The notes below the pieces were generated by a model that searched no databases, had not been told where the DNA came from, and worked only from the letters and a program-made list of their open reading frames with translations. DNA of 64,000 nucleotides from Atriophallophorus winterbourni (Eukaryota; Platyhelminthes; Trematoda; Plagiorchiida; Microphallidae), in assembly GCA_013407085.1 (NCBI GenBank), contig JACCGJ010010800.1:62001-126000 (forward strand), given 5' to 3'. Below, one piece after another: positions 33,080-44,400 of the stretch. The position numbers were made by a program, and so were the translations under genes. Every line of letters starts with the position of its first letter. Within the stretch, counting starts at the first letter, position 1.

Positions 33080-33800
33080 TAGCGGACAATCGTATGTAAT
33101 GTTTTCGACGGAGTCTTCTTAAGTTGTCAAGATAAGATCGAGCATTGAAGTCATATCTCTCCCTCTGTATCTGGTATTGCTTTCGACGTGATTATACAAT
33201 GGAATTTCGTCAAACAGCTGCTGGAAAATGGCTGCAGTGGAGGTCTGAGAAATTTTGCTAGTCTCCAGCAATTTAGGCAGATTGAAGTCTCTCATGATCA
33301 AGATTCACGTATGATATCTCGAGGCAATCAAGCGTAGCTTGTCTAGTATATTCGTATTATACACTTCCGGGGCTGCTGGTGGACGATAAATTACGCCGAT
33401 TGTGCAATCATCGCCTGTAGTCGTTGTCAACAAACACCATAGCGTGTCCTGAAGCACCAAGTCGGGATCCGTCAGTTCTTTGCACTCGAGTCTCTGGTCT
33501 TAATAGAGTGCCATACCTCCTTCACGTGACGCACGGTCTTGGCGGAGCAGGGACATGACCGCAATCTCTAACTCACAATCGTGGATTTCCGGGCTCAGCC
33601 AAGTTTCGGTAAAGGCAATTAGCTGAGGTCGTTTAGTCTCAAACCGAGCGACAATTTCGGCAAATTTGCTAAGCATGCATTGGGCATTGGTATAGAGGCA
33701 TCCAAGAACAGTTTTGGTAAGCAAAGATGGATGGTGTCGTGTGATGGCATAATCTGAGACAACCGTCATTGTCACGCCGACTTTGAAAGAGTCGGCACTG
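33080..33800 (-). pseudogene. APE endonuclease of the CR1-like LINE
   Basis: The reading gives LYTNAQCMLSKFAEIVARFE, QLIAFTETWLSPEIHD, ASREGGMALY, TIGVIYRPPAAPE, IMRDFNLPKLL, RGRDMTSMLDLILTT and LGSSDHLMLNFDY. These are the N, TETW, YRPP, DFN, LD and SDH motifs of the endonuclease. They are spread over several frames and interrupted by a stop before IMRDFN. Confidence 0.82.
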
Positions 33801-34310
33801 TTCTGTTTCTTGACAAGTGAAGTAGGATATCGGTCGTTTCAGGTTGAGAGGCGCAAATCGAGTACTCTTTTTGGCTAACAAAGATTTCTTTATCTGGCTT
33901 CACTCCACTCTCGGGAGTCATTTAGAGTAACTTTGCGTTCGATTGCTGATATTGTGTCCCAGCTGAAGATTCACTTCTTGGTTCCGTTGTTAGGGCTTCA
34001 TCAATCATGACAGTATTTAATGCAGAATGTGCTGCATTCATATAAGTGTTTATGCGTTCGCTAAGGATTACACCTTTTGGGATTTAGTGTTTCCAGCATT
34101 TCCAGTCATTGCTGAAAATACCACACATCCCCAGGGTTGATAGCAAACGGCCCCACCTGGAAATAACTGAATTGGTGTGCCACGCCTGGCTAGTAAGGAC
34201 ATTGCCTGATGGATTAAGGGTAGGACGGTGAGTGCTCATGGTTGATGGCTGGGATACCGGTTTGTTTGGGAGGGATGTTAAGAGGCCCAGCTCCTAACTA
34301 ATAAAACAGC

Positions 34311-34760
34311 ACGAATAGCCGATTACCTGGAACATGGAAACTACTCTTGATCAGTGAAAACAGCCGGTTTTAATAAATGGCTTAGACTTTGAACAAAGTT
34401 TGCAACTGTTATCGAAACAGTATTGATCAGAACATTTTAGAAATCTTTCCATGTGTTTTAAAAGGAATACTAAAAAGTTGAAATCTAGCCCCGCAATGTT
34501 GGTGCAAATAAAGCAATCTTTCATAATTGATCGCTTTTTAGCTTTTTCGACGTTTGTGAACAGTGATTATTTGGATCAACATGTGTAATGATTTGTATTG
34601 AATTGAATTGAATGAAATTACCAACCAAAGAATAGAAGTGAGAATTAAGCGGTATATATTTATGTATAAAAATTTAAAAATGAGAATATGAATTATAGTT
34701 TTATTGATTGTCATTCGAACTATCACCACGTCTGCCGCAGTTCACATTCGTCCTCGGGTT
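34311..34760. other. AT-rich stretch, no gene seen
   Basis: Between the LINE leader and the Gypsy remnant I see no supported feature. Confidence 0.35.
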
Positions 34761-35065
34761 TTGTTATCTCGAATCGGTTTATTTCTCAGTCTTTCAGAAC
34801 GTCTGATATGTGCCCTTGATTCAGTATTCTCGGAAGAATCTAGAAGTGTTGTGCTATGATTGCAAACGCAACCAGAATTAGAACGCAGCTGACCTGACTC
34901 CTATCAGATGATTTATGCTGCATGACGCTTGTGCAACGTTCCGTCTTCCAGATCAAGTATTTTCACCAAATTTGTTCCGATCTTGTCTAATTCGATACTG
35001 GTCCTTTGACGATAATCATTCACACGATAATATGTTACTTCAGCTGATCCAAGTTCCAACAGATT

Positions 35066-36107
35066 AGATTCAAAGTGATTCAAAGTGATTCAAAGTTGTA
35101 ATGGTCTAAAAAGCATTTAGCTTAACAATAACCATAGGATGGAGTTATAAGGTATATACAATAAAAAGAAGAACAGGAAAACTCATGTAGTGTAAATCGT
35201 ATCAAAGTTTGGGTTGTCTCTCAAGTGTTTGTCCAAATTAGCTTCAAAAATATCCAGGTTGGCTGAGTGTGTAACAGTGGAGGGGAGGTTGTTCCATGTG
35301 AAACTTACACGTACAGCATACGAATATCTTCGACAGTTCAGTCTTGAAGTGGGAATAAGCACTGAAAGTTCGTGTTTCCGACTGGCACGGGGTGGCGAGC
35401 GTGTGAAAAGTTTGAACAAGGGATGGTTAGGGACGTGCATAATATTGTACATCAGTATGAGGTCACCTCTTAGTCGACGACAGCGAAAGTCGAAAAGATT
35501 GAGACTCCTCAAACGTTCTTCATATGGTTTAGCAGCTAGTCCGGGTACAAGCTTTGTGGTTCGGTGGTAAATACGCTGCAGAAGATTGATGTCTTTCTGA
35601 ATCCAGGGTGACCAAGCCTGAACAGCGTACTCCATCGCTGGTCTCAGATAGGTGTTCATGATACGGGGCACCGACTGATTGGAGAATCTGCCGAAAATTC
35701 GTCTCAATAACGCCAATACTTGTGACGCCTTTTTGTATGCCGCTTTGCACTGCAGTGAAGTCTTCAGACTTGAACTGGTCCAAACACCCAAATCCTTCTC
35801 TTCAGTTGTCCAGACGAGTTGGTGGGACCCAAGAGTGTAGTTGTAATTAACAGTCTTTCCAATGTTTAACGCCTTGCACTTTTGGAAGTTGAATGGTAGT
35901 TTGTTTCTCAAAGACCAATAGTGCAATGTGTTTAGATCCTTCTGCAAAGTTTCACAGTCATCATTGGTACGTATGCTTCTCCAAAGCTTTATATCGTCTG
36001 CAAATAACATAATCTTGCATTTAACACGCTCGGGAATGTCGTTTGCGTAGATCAAAAACAAAATCGGTCCGAGGACCGAACCCTGGGGCACTCCGCTCGT
36101 AATTTTG
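35066..36107 (-). mobile_element. 5'-truncated CR1-like LINE inserted in the Gypsy element
   Basis: About 1.04 kb carrying a 302-codon frame (36091-35183): PQGSVLGPILFLIYAND, CKIMLFADDIKLW, NKLPFNFQKCKALN, RPAMEYAVQAWSPW, FDFRCRRLRGDLILMYNIMH and VSFTWNNLPSTVTHS. It ends in the LINE 3' end and ATTCAAAGTG repeats at 35066-35095. It is closely similar to 60.1-61.1 kb. The frame is intact over its whole length, suggesting a young copy. Confidence 0.9.
35183..36091 (-). pseudogene. CR1-like RT C-terminal half, open frame
   Basis: A 302-codon open frame from PQGSVLGPI to the natural C-terminus (FDTIYTT). It contains the FADD catalytic box but lacks the N-terminal half of RT and the endonuclease, so it cannot act alone. 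There is no start codon of its own at the true 5' end. Confidence 0.85.
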
Positions 36108-36111
36108 AATT

Positions 36112-36790
36112 AAGTTCAATAAATGTTGTTGGAGAACAAGAGTAAACAACACGTTTTAGCGTACCTACACAGTTTACGGCTTATCTATTCGGCTGTGGAT
36201 GTCTGGATGCAGTGAACAAATGTCGGCAACAAAGTGAATGTAGCCATGTGAAGCAGATAAATGGCTTCCGTTATCGCTCACAACAGCTATAGGCACACCT
36301 TCGCGGCTGAAAACCTTTCGTAACTCAAGCAATGTGAAATGAGGATTGGGTTTAGTAGTGAGGAATACTTCTAGCCATTTTGAATATGAATCGATTATCA
36401 GAAGAGCATAGTATTTCTTTAGGAATGTTCCACAGTAATCTCTATGAATACGTTGCCGGGCTTCACAAGCCGATGGCCATGGTGTCCATTTTGATGGCTG
36501 ACGAAATAATTAATGTTGACAGGAATGGCGCGATTAAGCAGTTCTACGGATATCAGTATCGATTTCAAGCCACCAGCATAATTGTCTGGCGAACGATTTC
36601 ATGTTTTCAATGACTAAGTGTTCCGAATGCACATTATCAAGATTTTGTTTGCGAAGTGTAGGAGGAATAACAATATGATCATTTATGCACTACAGACCTT
36701 CAGGTGTGAGACATAATTCATCACGACGCTGATGGTAAGCTGGAAATTTTTCGAGATGTGGCTGACCCACCTGGTTTAACTGGAGCCATT
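36112..36790 (-). pseudogene. Gypsy integrase remnant
   Basis: Around 36360-36480 the minus strand reads IHRDYCGTFLKKYYALLIID, SYSKWLEVF and LRKVFSREGVPIAVVSDNGS, i.e. the DDE core with both catalytic Asp positions recognisable (LLIIDSYSKW and SDNG). Stops are frequent. The C-terminal tail resumes beyond the LINE insertion. Confidence 0.75.
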
Positions 36791-36849
36791 ATCAAACCAA
36801 AATATTTCTTTGTTTCAAATCTTAAATCTGAACGAGATACACAGAGCGG

Positions 36850-37146
36850 TTAAACCAACAAGCAGTCTGTACTGCCAGTCTTGTCATATATTACATCATT
36901 GAGGGCTAAGGAATCTACATACGGAAATTGTTTTGCACTGCTATGTTTAATGGTGTAAATATACGCACCAAGAGCTATACTCCATCTCTGAAACATTGCT
37001 GCAGTAGATTTTGCCAATGAAGACGTCAGATTGTAAATAAATTTCAGTGCTTCATTATCGGATACTATAGTGAATTTATAACCAAATGCCCGATTTAAAT
37101 CGGGCGCTTCCCGAGCATAACTTTGATCCGCTTTACTCAGCGGCAC
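36850..37146 (-). pseudogene. Gypsy RNase H remnant
   Basis: The reading FGYKFTIVSDNEALKFIYN, AAMFQRWSIALGAY and HSSAKQFPYVDSLA matches the C-terminal part of Gypsy RNase H (F-V-TDH--L, R---RW---L, H-SG--N--AD--SR), with the catalytic residues largely lost. Confidence 0.75.
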
Positions 37147-37289
37147 AATACCGAATGACCATTTTGCTCTAAAACAGCACCAATTCCATGAGGAGAAGTA
37201 TCTGTGATCAAAACAGAATGCAAATTTGGTGTAAATGGCTTAAATACAGCACTGGAATGTAGTTTTGATAAAAGATCCAGAAGTGTCTT

Positions 37290-37891
37290 TTAATGTTTGG
37301 CAGTCCACTTGAACGTTGTGGGATTTAACAATGTAAACAATGAATGAGTAACTGTTGCAAAATTGGTATGAACTAAGAATAATATTGTAACACTCCCATT
37401 ACTGACAGAATTTGGCGATTTCATCTCCATCATAGGTTTACGACGGTTCAGGTCTGCACGGAGTCCATTAGAAGACACACGGTATCCAAGACAATCAATC
37501 TCGTCAACAGAAATGATGCATTTATCCGGATTTAATTTCACGTTAAGATCCAAATGGTGGGGCAATGATTGTAGCTCCACTTGATGCTTCATCAAGCGGT
37601 TTTCTGTAAATAGGCATATTTTAGATCGATTTTCCAGAAAACACATGAACCAAGTAAACGAGATAAGATAGCTTCAGGCTTCTCAGTTGTACACGTTCGT
37701 TTCATCAGTCGAGGGTTCAGTGTCACTTTGTAATCTCCACAAACACTAGGCGTTTGACCAACTCTTTTTACTGGCATAACTATTGGCGTGGCCCATTTGG
37801 AGGCTTCCATGGAAACCAGATAACCACGTTCACATAATGAATTAATCACTTTTGTACAAGTTCCCTCAAACCATATGCCATCATGCGACAT
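37290..37891 (-). pseudogene. Gypsy reverse transcriptase remnant
   Basis: The reading contains GYLVSMEASKWATPIVMPVK, VCGDYKVTLNPRL, CVFWKIDLKYAYLQ, LDLNVKLNPDKCIISVDEID and CLGYRVSSNGLR. These are consecutive Ty3/Gypsy RT blocks. The YVDD-containing block between them is disrupted, so the copy is inactive. Confidence 0.8.
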
Positions 37892-38079
37892 TTCAAAAAT
37901 ATAGGATCACCAGTTAATTCGTATCACCTGAATGCGATACACACCGACGAATTAAATCTTTTATTCAATTACAGTCATACTTTGATGATGAACTTGTAGA
38001 CAAAAATCAAAACTCAATATTGAGTATTGATGGCTTCTGGATCATTATACTACACAAAACATGACTTAGAATTTCGGCA

Positions 38080-38722
38080 ACCTAACTGAATATGTCCAAC
38101 TTTACCAAATTTATAACATTTATCATTACGACATTGACAAGTAAAACGAGAATGTAACTTACCACAAGATGCACATTTTCCAAACTTCTGATTGTCAAAT
38201 TTGAAATTACTTTTTCTGAATCTGCGTATTCTATCTGGCTTGCCTTCGGAATCACTAAGCCGCTGTAGTCGGTTGCCTGACTGACGTTAATGTTTGGATG
38301 TCCGAACAAAACAGATTGAGTGTCAATATTAGGTTGACGATTGGTTTCTTTTGCAACATCTTCTTCACATATTCTTTTAACATTTTCAAAAGTTGGATTA
38401 ACTGACGATATAAATCGAGTTCCTTAACACCAGTGATTGAGCGATCTCGTAAATGGTCATTTTGTTTATCTTCAAAAGCACAACGAGCAGCTTGTGTTTG
38501 CAATTCCAGAATAAATTGACGAATAGTTTAGTTTTCGTGTTGGTGCATTGTACTGAAGCAATTTCGAAATTTTTCGGAGTGACATGAGCCAGTAAAATTG
38601 ATTTGAAAACGCCGTGCCGCATCCAGCGTAAACGTTTTGGTTAATGTTCCGAAAATTGAATGCATGCAGCTTTCGTGCTCATCTTTTGTGGATGGACCAA
38701 AGCGTCTCTGCCATGTATTCAA
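38080..38722 (-). pseudogene. Gypsy gag remnant with zinc knuckle
   Basis: The reading includes NTWQRRFGPSTKDEHESC and, lower, FTCQCRNDKCYKFGKVGHIQ, resembling a retroviral-type CX2CX4HX4C knuckle. It is spread over three frames. The capsid part is assigned by its position before RT. Confidence 0.6.
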
Positions 38723-39169
38723 ACGTTAATTATTCACGCCATGTGAACTATGAATTTAGTCACCTGGGAAAGCTTAGGTTTGCCAAGGACACGGAATATT
38801 ACACGGGGCATGGCAACGGTTACTCTCTCAATGAGTTTTATTTCTTCATTTGCTGTGTTTGACAAGCGTGAGTTTGTTTGTTAAAATCGTATTGTTGAAT
38901 TTCACACACCACTGCTTTAAATTTATAAATATTACATTATTCTTACTCTAAATATTTAGTACATTCGAATATTCTTCTGAGGCGAATGGAAACCCGATCA
39001 ATGTGAATACACATTGATTTACATGTGTTCAACCGCTCAATCTCAACGCAAACATAAACGAATTCGGGATACTTAACTAAATTCTGAATTTAGAATACTA
39101 AATAATATGATTTCTTCAAATTAGTAACCACGACTATAGCTGTTTTATTTTATGTATTGTGGCGTTCAA

Positions 39170-39290
39170 ATAAGCGACGCAAAAATATATTGGCCATATT
39201 AGGCGTCTGGTATGCTGGACCTGTAATCACTCTATGATTTCGTATTTGAACACCGTGTATCGTTGTAACAACGCCCCAAGTCTAACTCTG
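39170..39290 (+). repeat. Dispersed repeat family F
   Basis: ATGATTTCGTATTTGAACAC and the sequence around it resemble GTGATTCAGTATTTGAACAC at 46.39 kb and the inverse at 46.72 kb. Short and diverged. Confidence 0.4.
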
Positions 39291-41764
39291 TTTTTTTCTT
39301 TTCTTTTTCTTACTTTTAAAGCCGAGTAAGCAAATTACAAAATTTGTATGCAACCTTCAGTCAAATAGATTTTTTTCAAAATATGGCAGATAGTTAATCA
39401 GCTTAACGCTTGCACAATTTGTGCGCATTTGAAAGCACATTTGTTCTGTCTTTATTTTAAAATAACTCCTTAATTTACCGACATTATCCCAAATTGATAT
39501 TCAGCAGTAGCTTTGAAAATGTTTTTCTATCGTGTGGTCAATATTCTCATACGTATCTCTAGTATACCTTTTTAAAACGCGAATGTACTTTACGGTATAT
39601 TGAATTTTATTCATCCGGAATCCAAAGTGTTCAGACATATCAAAGTGAAGTAAAAAATAATCTCAAAGCAACACAAGGAGGTTGCTTCTGACCAACGGGT
39701 AATCAAATTTATTATACTTCATCAGCGTAATCTCAGCGGTCAAAATCAATTCAACACTCAAATATATGAGCGCTAACTCTCTGGAACAGCAAAGTCAGCA
39801 CTGGCTTGTTTTTGAGAAGAAATGTTTAATCGATCACCAATGATTGGTGATCAGTGATATGGTTGCTGCACATGAATACTGAATCATTTTAATACACACA
39901 AAAGCTATACAACTGTAGAGAGATATGCTCTAATAATTGAACTATTTCACGTCAATTTACGGCAATGCAGTCAGTGCAAATTTCTGCTTTCATTCGGCTG
40001 TATCACTCAACATGCGACTGATTTAACACATTTGCAGATATTCCGCCGCCAACAGTATGCCCACATTTAAAACTGATAAAGGAAAGAATCACTTTCAACG
40101 TAGTTTGAATTGGGTCCCAACTCTGGACTTGAAGAACGTATTCATTGTAAATGTGAAATCGATGAATTTCATTCATAATCTAGATGGACGAAATTCCAAC
40201 CTTCTTCGAAGAATCAAGGTAAATAGCAACATGTTTAGCAAAGTTAGATATCTTTTAAATTAATTTCAATGGAATAAGTATAATCGCTACTATTCTCTTG
40301 AAATGAAATCACTACTTCATGTGAGTTGTAAATAGGTGTATGCGAGAGTTTTTGTTCCTTTATTGAGCAGTTTGATTCCAAGGTGACTAATGCATGCCTA
40401 CATTTCACTTGCTTCTTATTCTTCAAAAATATCTGTTCGCAGGCATTGACTGAATTGTTATCTCTTTAGTTAGACAATGTTGCAATACTGTCTTGATATT
40501 TTTCAAGAGCGCCACCAGATGCTGCATTCACGCCCTTGGTCAATATCACTAAGAAACGGGACAATCCATGTAACAATTACAAAGAATCAGTATACGCTTA
40601 CCGATTTTAAAAAGCCTCCTTAAAGAAGAATACTACAGAACCAAACTCTTCGCAACTTATTGTTTGTTGTTCACCATTGTTTCTGTGAAGTACTGAGATC
40701 TCGAATCATTTAGTTTGATGTCTACTCGTCAAGATTCTCTGCACCAAAATGTCTTAAAGATTTTGGCGGAAAAAGAAATATTTGTATAAATACTTAACTA
40801 CCCAAATATCATCTTTAATCTGCTTGGTATTACTTAATGTACGAGAAAATGTTAAAGCGTTTTCTTGAGATATGTAGTTCGTCGTTTATTGGAGAAAATT
40901 AAAATAGCGGTAGCTAATGATGGTAAATGCTCGCATGCTCTATTTCAACACCAGATGAACGAATTTTTTACTTAGGTTGCTTGATCCATTAACCGAAGAC
41001 GTTGCATTCAAAATATGTCCATTGTTGTATTATGATGCATCTCAACCGATTCTAGATACCGACTGCAAATAAAAAAGAAATGCACGGTTTAATTGTGCCA
41101 AGTTCTCACCGTATTAATCATTCCGAATGCTGTACTTTACTGTCACTTAATAAACAACTGACTAAATTCGATAGGCGTCTACAAAGTTGATTATATTCTA
41201 AGTTTATATGGAAGAAGTCCATTTGCACAGTTTCGAATGCGTCAGTTATGAGTTATCCACGGTACTTCACAGCCGTATCAATCCAAATTATTGTGAATTC
41301 CTCATAGCCGGCGTCACACAAGAGGGAATTATCATTTCAAATAAACAAAACGAATGTCGAGGTCAAGATTGTTTATTTATTCAAATGTTCAACACGGCGC
41401 CCGAATAATGAACGTTGACAACTAAGTAAAGAATCACTCGACACGGATGAATAATCCAACGAAATAATCTGTCACTGTGATCTGGTGGATAAAATGAAAT
41501 GAAATTGGCACATAAAGTGGATAGACATTCCATTCGAGTAATCACGAAACATTTCTTTGAAATATTTCAACTTTATCTGCTTTTTATCATTTCCCAGTCT
41601 AGTGTCAGTTCATATGAGTCGACTCGTACAAAGATGTATATATTATTCAGGTAGCTTTTTTGACAATTTCCACTGTGACAATATGAGGTTTAGTAGATTA
41701 GAAGACTGGTTATTTTGCTATCATCGCAGAAGGAATTCGACTATTCGTTAAAATATATTTGGGA

Positions 41765-41815
41765 GCATTTATACGACAGTTTTGCTTCTGACGGTTGCTT
41801 CGTCAGTCCAAGGAT
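41765..41815 (-). repeat. Decayed Penelope-type terminal motif
   Basis: The minus strand reads CTTGGACTGACGAAGCAACC, then GTCAGAAGCAAAACTG. It is close to TTGGTCTGACGAAGCTTCTG, TGTCAGAAGCGAAACG next to the Penelope-like element at 47.0 kb, but the GAAA is mutated to AAAA. Probably a solo terminal remnant. Confidence 0.5.
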
Positions 41816-42952
41816 TTTAATTTAAAACGGTGACCTTTCTTAAATAGCATTCTTATATTTTTTGTATTATTAAACAGCTTTAAAAATCCCCTGGATGTCA
41901 AGTGTTGTAAATGAAAATAAGATCGATTGGTCTATTTACCGAGCATGACGTAATCGCACAATCAAGGTCAGTTGACACAGGATCGCATTTGCACGGCGAT
42001 ACAAGTATCAAATGTGAGTAAACTCAAATGTGCTTAATGTATGAGCTGGAAAAACATTCATATCTGAAGACCAATTTACTGCTGCATACGCTCAGAAAGC
42101 AAGGGGATCAGGATTCACATACCCTAAATATGACTAAATAATTGAATTAAATAATAAGCATAGCTAAATCAGTAGTTAACGTTTTATCGATGCAGCGCTA
42201 TATTTCAAAGATTTCTATCTAGTCTAAATCATATTACCTTGTCACTAGTGATTTAAACCGCATCCGTGTACATGCGTTCAACGAATGAATGATTGTTATG
42301 CCCCAGTACATCTACTTATCGATATCTTCACTCTGGTCAGGTAAAACCTAGAACCTGATTACTGACTGAGCAGCTCACTTATCATTGATCAACACTCGGG
42401 TCAATTTCACTGGCTATTTTTCAGATTTTCATAGGGTGATACCAATTTTCGGTTCGTTGGAATTATATACGCATAGTTTATTTACTGTCTTTATTTTTTC
42501 CTCGATTTGGAGCTTAGTTTTATGAAGAACCTTAAATACTTAGAAAGACTGTAGTTGATTATGGTTATGAGCAGCGTACAAATCCAGTTTAGTGTCCATG
42601 TCTAATGAGGGTACAGAATATTATGGACAGTTTAGTGCAGTTATGCTTGAGAAGTCAGCGAATTTCTCGTTTGCGTTTATGTCATAGACGCTCACGATGG
42701 CATCCTGGTATAATCACGAATCATGTTCGACAACGTCGTGCTTGTCTTAGTGTTATTTTCGCTTTTTTCATAGTACGACTTCGCAAAATTACTTTACTGA
42801 ATATTCTACCATAAATTTAACAACTTCAGTGCATTCGCGAGTTCAAACTCTGACAGAAGCTACTGCACCTAGTAATACTACAGAGTGAGGTGGTGTGAAT
42901 CGGATGATTTATTTCGTGTGATAAATTCTAATGATATATCAAGTTTCGACAA

Positions 42953-44400
42953 GTGATGAATAACATAAAATACTATAAATTATATTCGATTATGCGCTTA
43001 TTCAATCTCAGCCTACAAGAAGGAAAAATACCACCGCTTTGGAAAGCAGGTATGATAACTCCTATTTTTAAAGGCGGTAGCCGTTCAGACATAGCAAACT
43101 ATAGAGCGGTAAGAAAGAAGAAGAAAAATGGCTTTATTCGAGTACACGAATTTTCAGCGATACTATTAATTCAACCACACGAAATAAAATGTACATTTTG
43201 AAAAAAGACATGTCAAATAAGGATGATCCACTTCAGTTATTGTGACTGCGCACATTAGAGAACATTTTGAAAACCAAAATATTTTGACTGAAGAACAACA
43301 CGGTTTTCGAAGAAATCGTTGCTGTTTATCTAAACTTCTTACACAGTTCGAGGATTGGACCAAGGCATTAGACGATGTGGAGGATGTACCAGCTTGCTAC
43401 ATCGACATTTCCAAAGCTTTCGATAGAGTCAACCATGAAATAATATTAAAATCTGAAAGCTTATGGAATAACGGGAATGCTGTTAAATTGGATAAGGGAC
43501 TATCTTGCTGATAGATACTTCCATGTTCGCATTTGCAGCAGCTTCTATAGAAGAATAGACGACACAAGTGGAGTTTCGCAATGATCGGTGCTTGGACCTC
43601 TTCTATTCTTGGTGTATATGAACGATATAGTAGAGGATATTGGATTAACTTGATACTATTTGCCGGTGTTATTAAAATAGAGAAACTTTTCAGGGCTGTT
43701 AATGACTGTATAGCACTACAACGGGATCTGTGCACCTTATTTCGTTCGTTTCAGTCAAACGAGTTACCATTTAACCCTGCGAAATGTAAAATGCTGCGGC
43801 TTGGAAAATCTCTGCACCACACGTATCAGCTTGGCGCACAAGATTTCGACTGGACCACCGCACAAAAAAATCTCGGTATCTGGGTGTCGTCTAACCATAA
43901 GCCTGGACATCATCGTCGGACACTGTACAATAAAGCCTGCCGTATCATGTCTTTTAAAAAGGATATTCAGGATTTTCACGTTCGAAATTTTATCCCTGTT
44001 AATTGATACATATTAGAGTCCTGTTATGGAATATTCTATCAAAGCATGGGCACCATGAGTAGGGATATCGAACTACCTGACATCATTTATCATCGTGCGA
44101 CAATGTTGATCTCCCGATACATAAATTTAACTTTCAAAGAGCGAATTTAAAACTAAATCTATACGATTTTCCCCAACGACGGATACGGAGCGACCTCCTG
44201 TTGGCCTTCAAAATCTTGCTTACTGAAAACCATCCCCTTAAACACTTTCTAAAGTCCAATGGCATCACTCGAACACGAAAACATTGAATTTTTTTGAGCA
44301 TTCCGCATTCTCGATTGTATGCATCTCGAAAGTTTTTCTCCATAAGAATTTGTTTCATTTGAACATCTCGCCCACAGAAATCACTCGGAATCTGTTTAGG
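42953..44400 (+). pseudogene. CR1-like LINE RT remnant, second subfamily
   Basis: The plus strand reads GKIPPLWKAGMITPIFKGGS, IANYRAV, then after about 120 bp of unrelated sequence ENQNILTEEQHGFRRNRCC, CYIDISKAFDRVNHEI, NELPFNPAKCKMLRLG and FDWTTAQKNLGIWVSS. The FADD region is degraded (ILFAGVIKI). Residue choices differ from the other CR1-like copies, so this is an older, separate subfamily. Several frame shifts. Confidence 0.82.

Larger units (their letters stand above)
27090..34310 (-). mobile_element. CR1-like LINE, nearly complete, split by a nested LTR retrotransposon
   Basis: Reading the minus strand and skipping 28404-32049, about 3.5 kb of LINE is recovered. There is a leader (34310-33880), an APE endonuclease (about 33800-33080), the RT N-terminal part (33060-32055), RT core and C-terminus (28403-27232) and an A/T-rich tail near 27100. 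Stops and frame shifts occur throughout, so the copy is dead. The 3' segment GGTCTAAAAAGCATATAGC matches the 3' ends of the copies at 35.1 and 61.1 kb. Confidence 0.88.
34860..38730 (-). mobile_element. Decayed Gypsy-type LTR retrotransposon interrupted by a LINE
   Basis: On the minus strand the order is gag remnant (38722-38080), RT (37891-37290), RNase H (37146-36850) and integrase (about 36790-36112), then a LINE insertion, then an integrase tail (35066-34870; GSAEVTYYRVNDYRQR and LVKILDLEDGTLHKRHAA). The order gag-RT-RH-IN is that of Ty3/Gypsy. Many stops and frame shifts show it is old. I did not find its LTRs. Confidence 0.8.
38731..42940. other. AT-rich stretch, no gene seen
   Basis: About 4.2 kb without a recognisable coding region. 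It holds a family F repeat (39170-39290) and a decayed Penelope-type terminal motif (about 41765-41815). The remaining short frames are unsupported. Confidence 0.4.

Noticed and set aside
36380..36613. 77-codon plus-strand frame
   Set aside because: It is antisense to the Gypsy integrase core.
42605..42814. 69-codon frame with basic residues
   Set aside because: No similarity, no splice context, and composition like the surrounding non-coding DNA.
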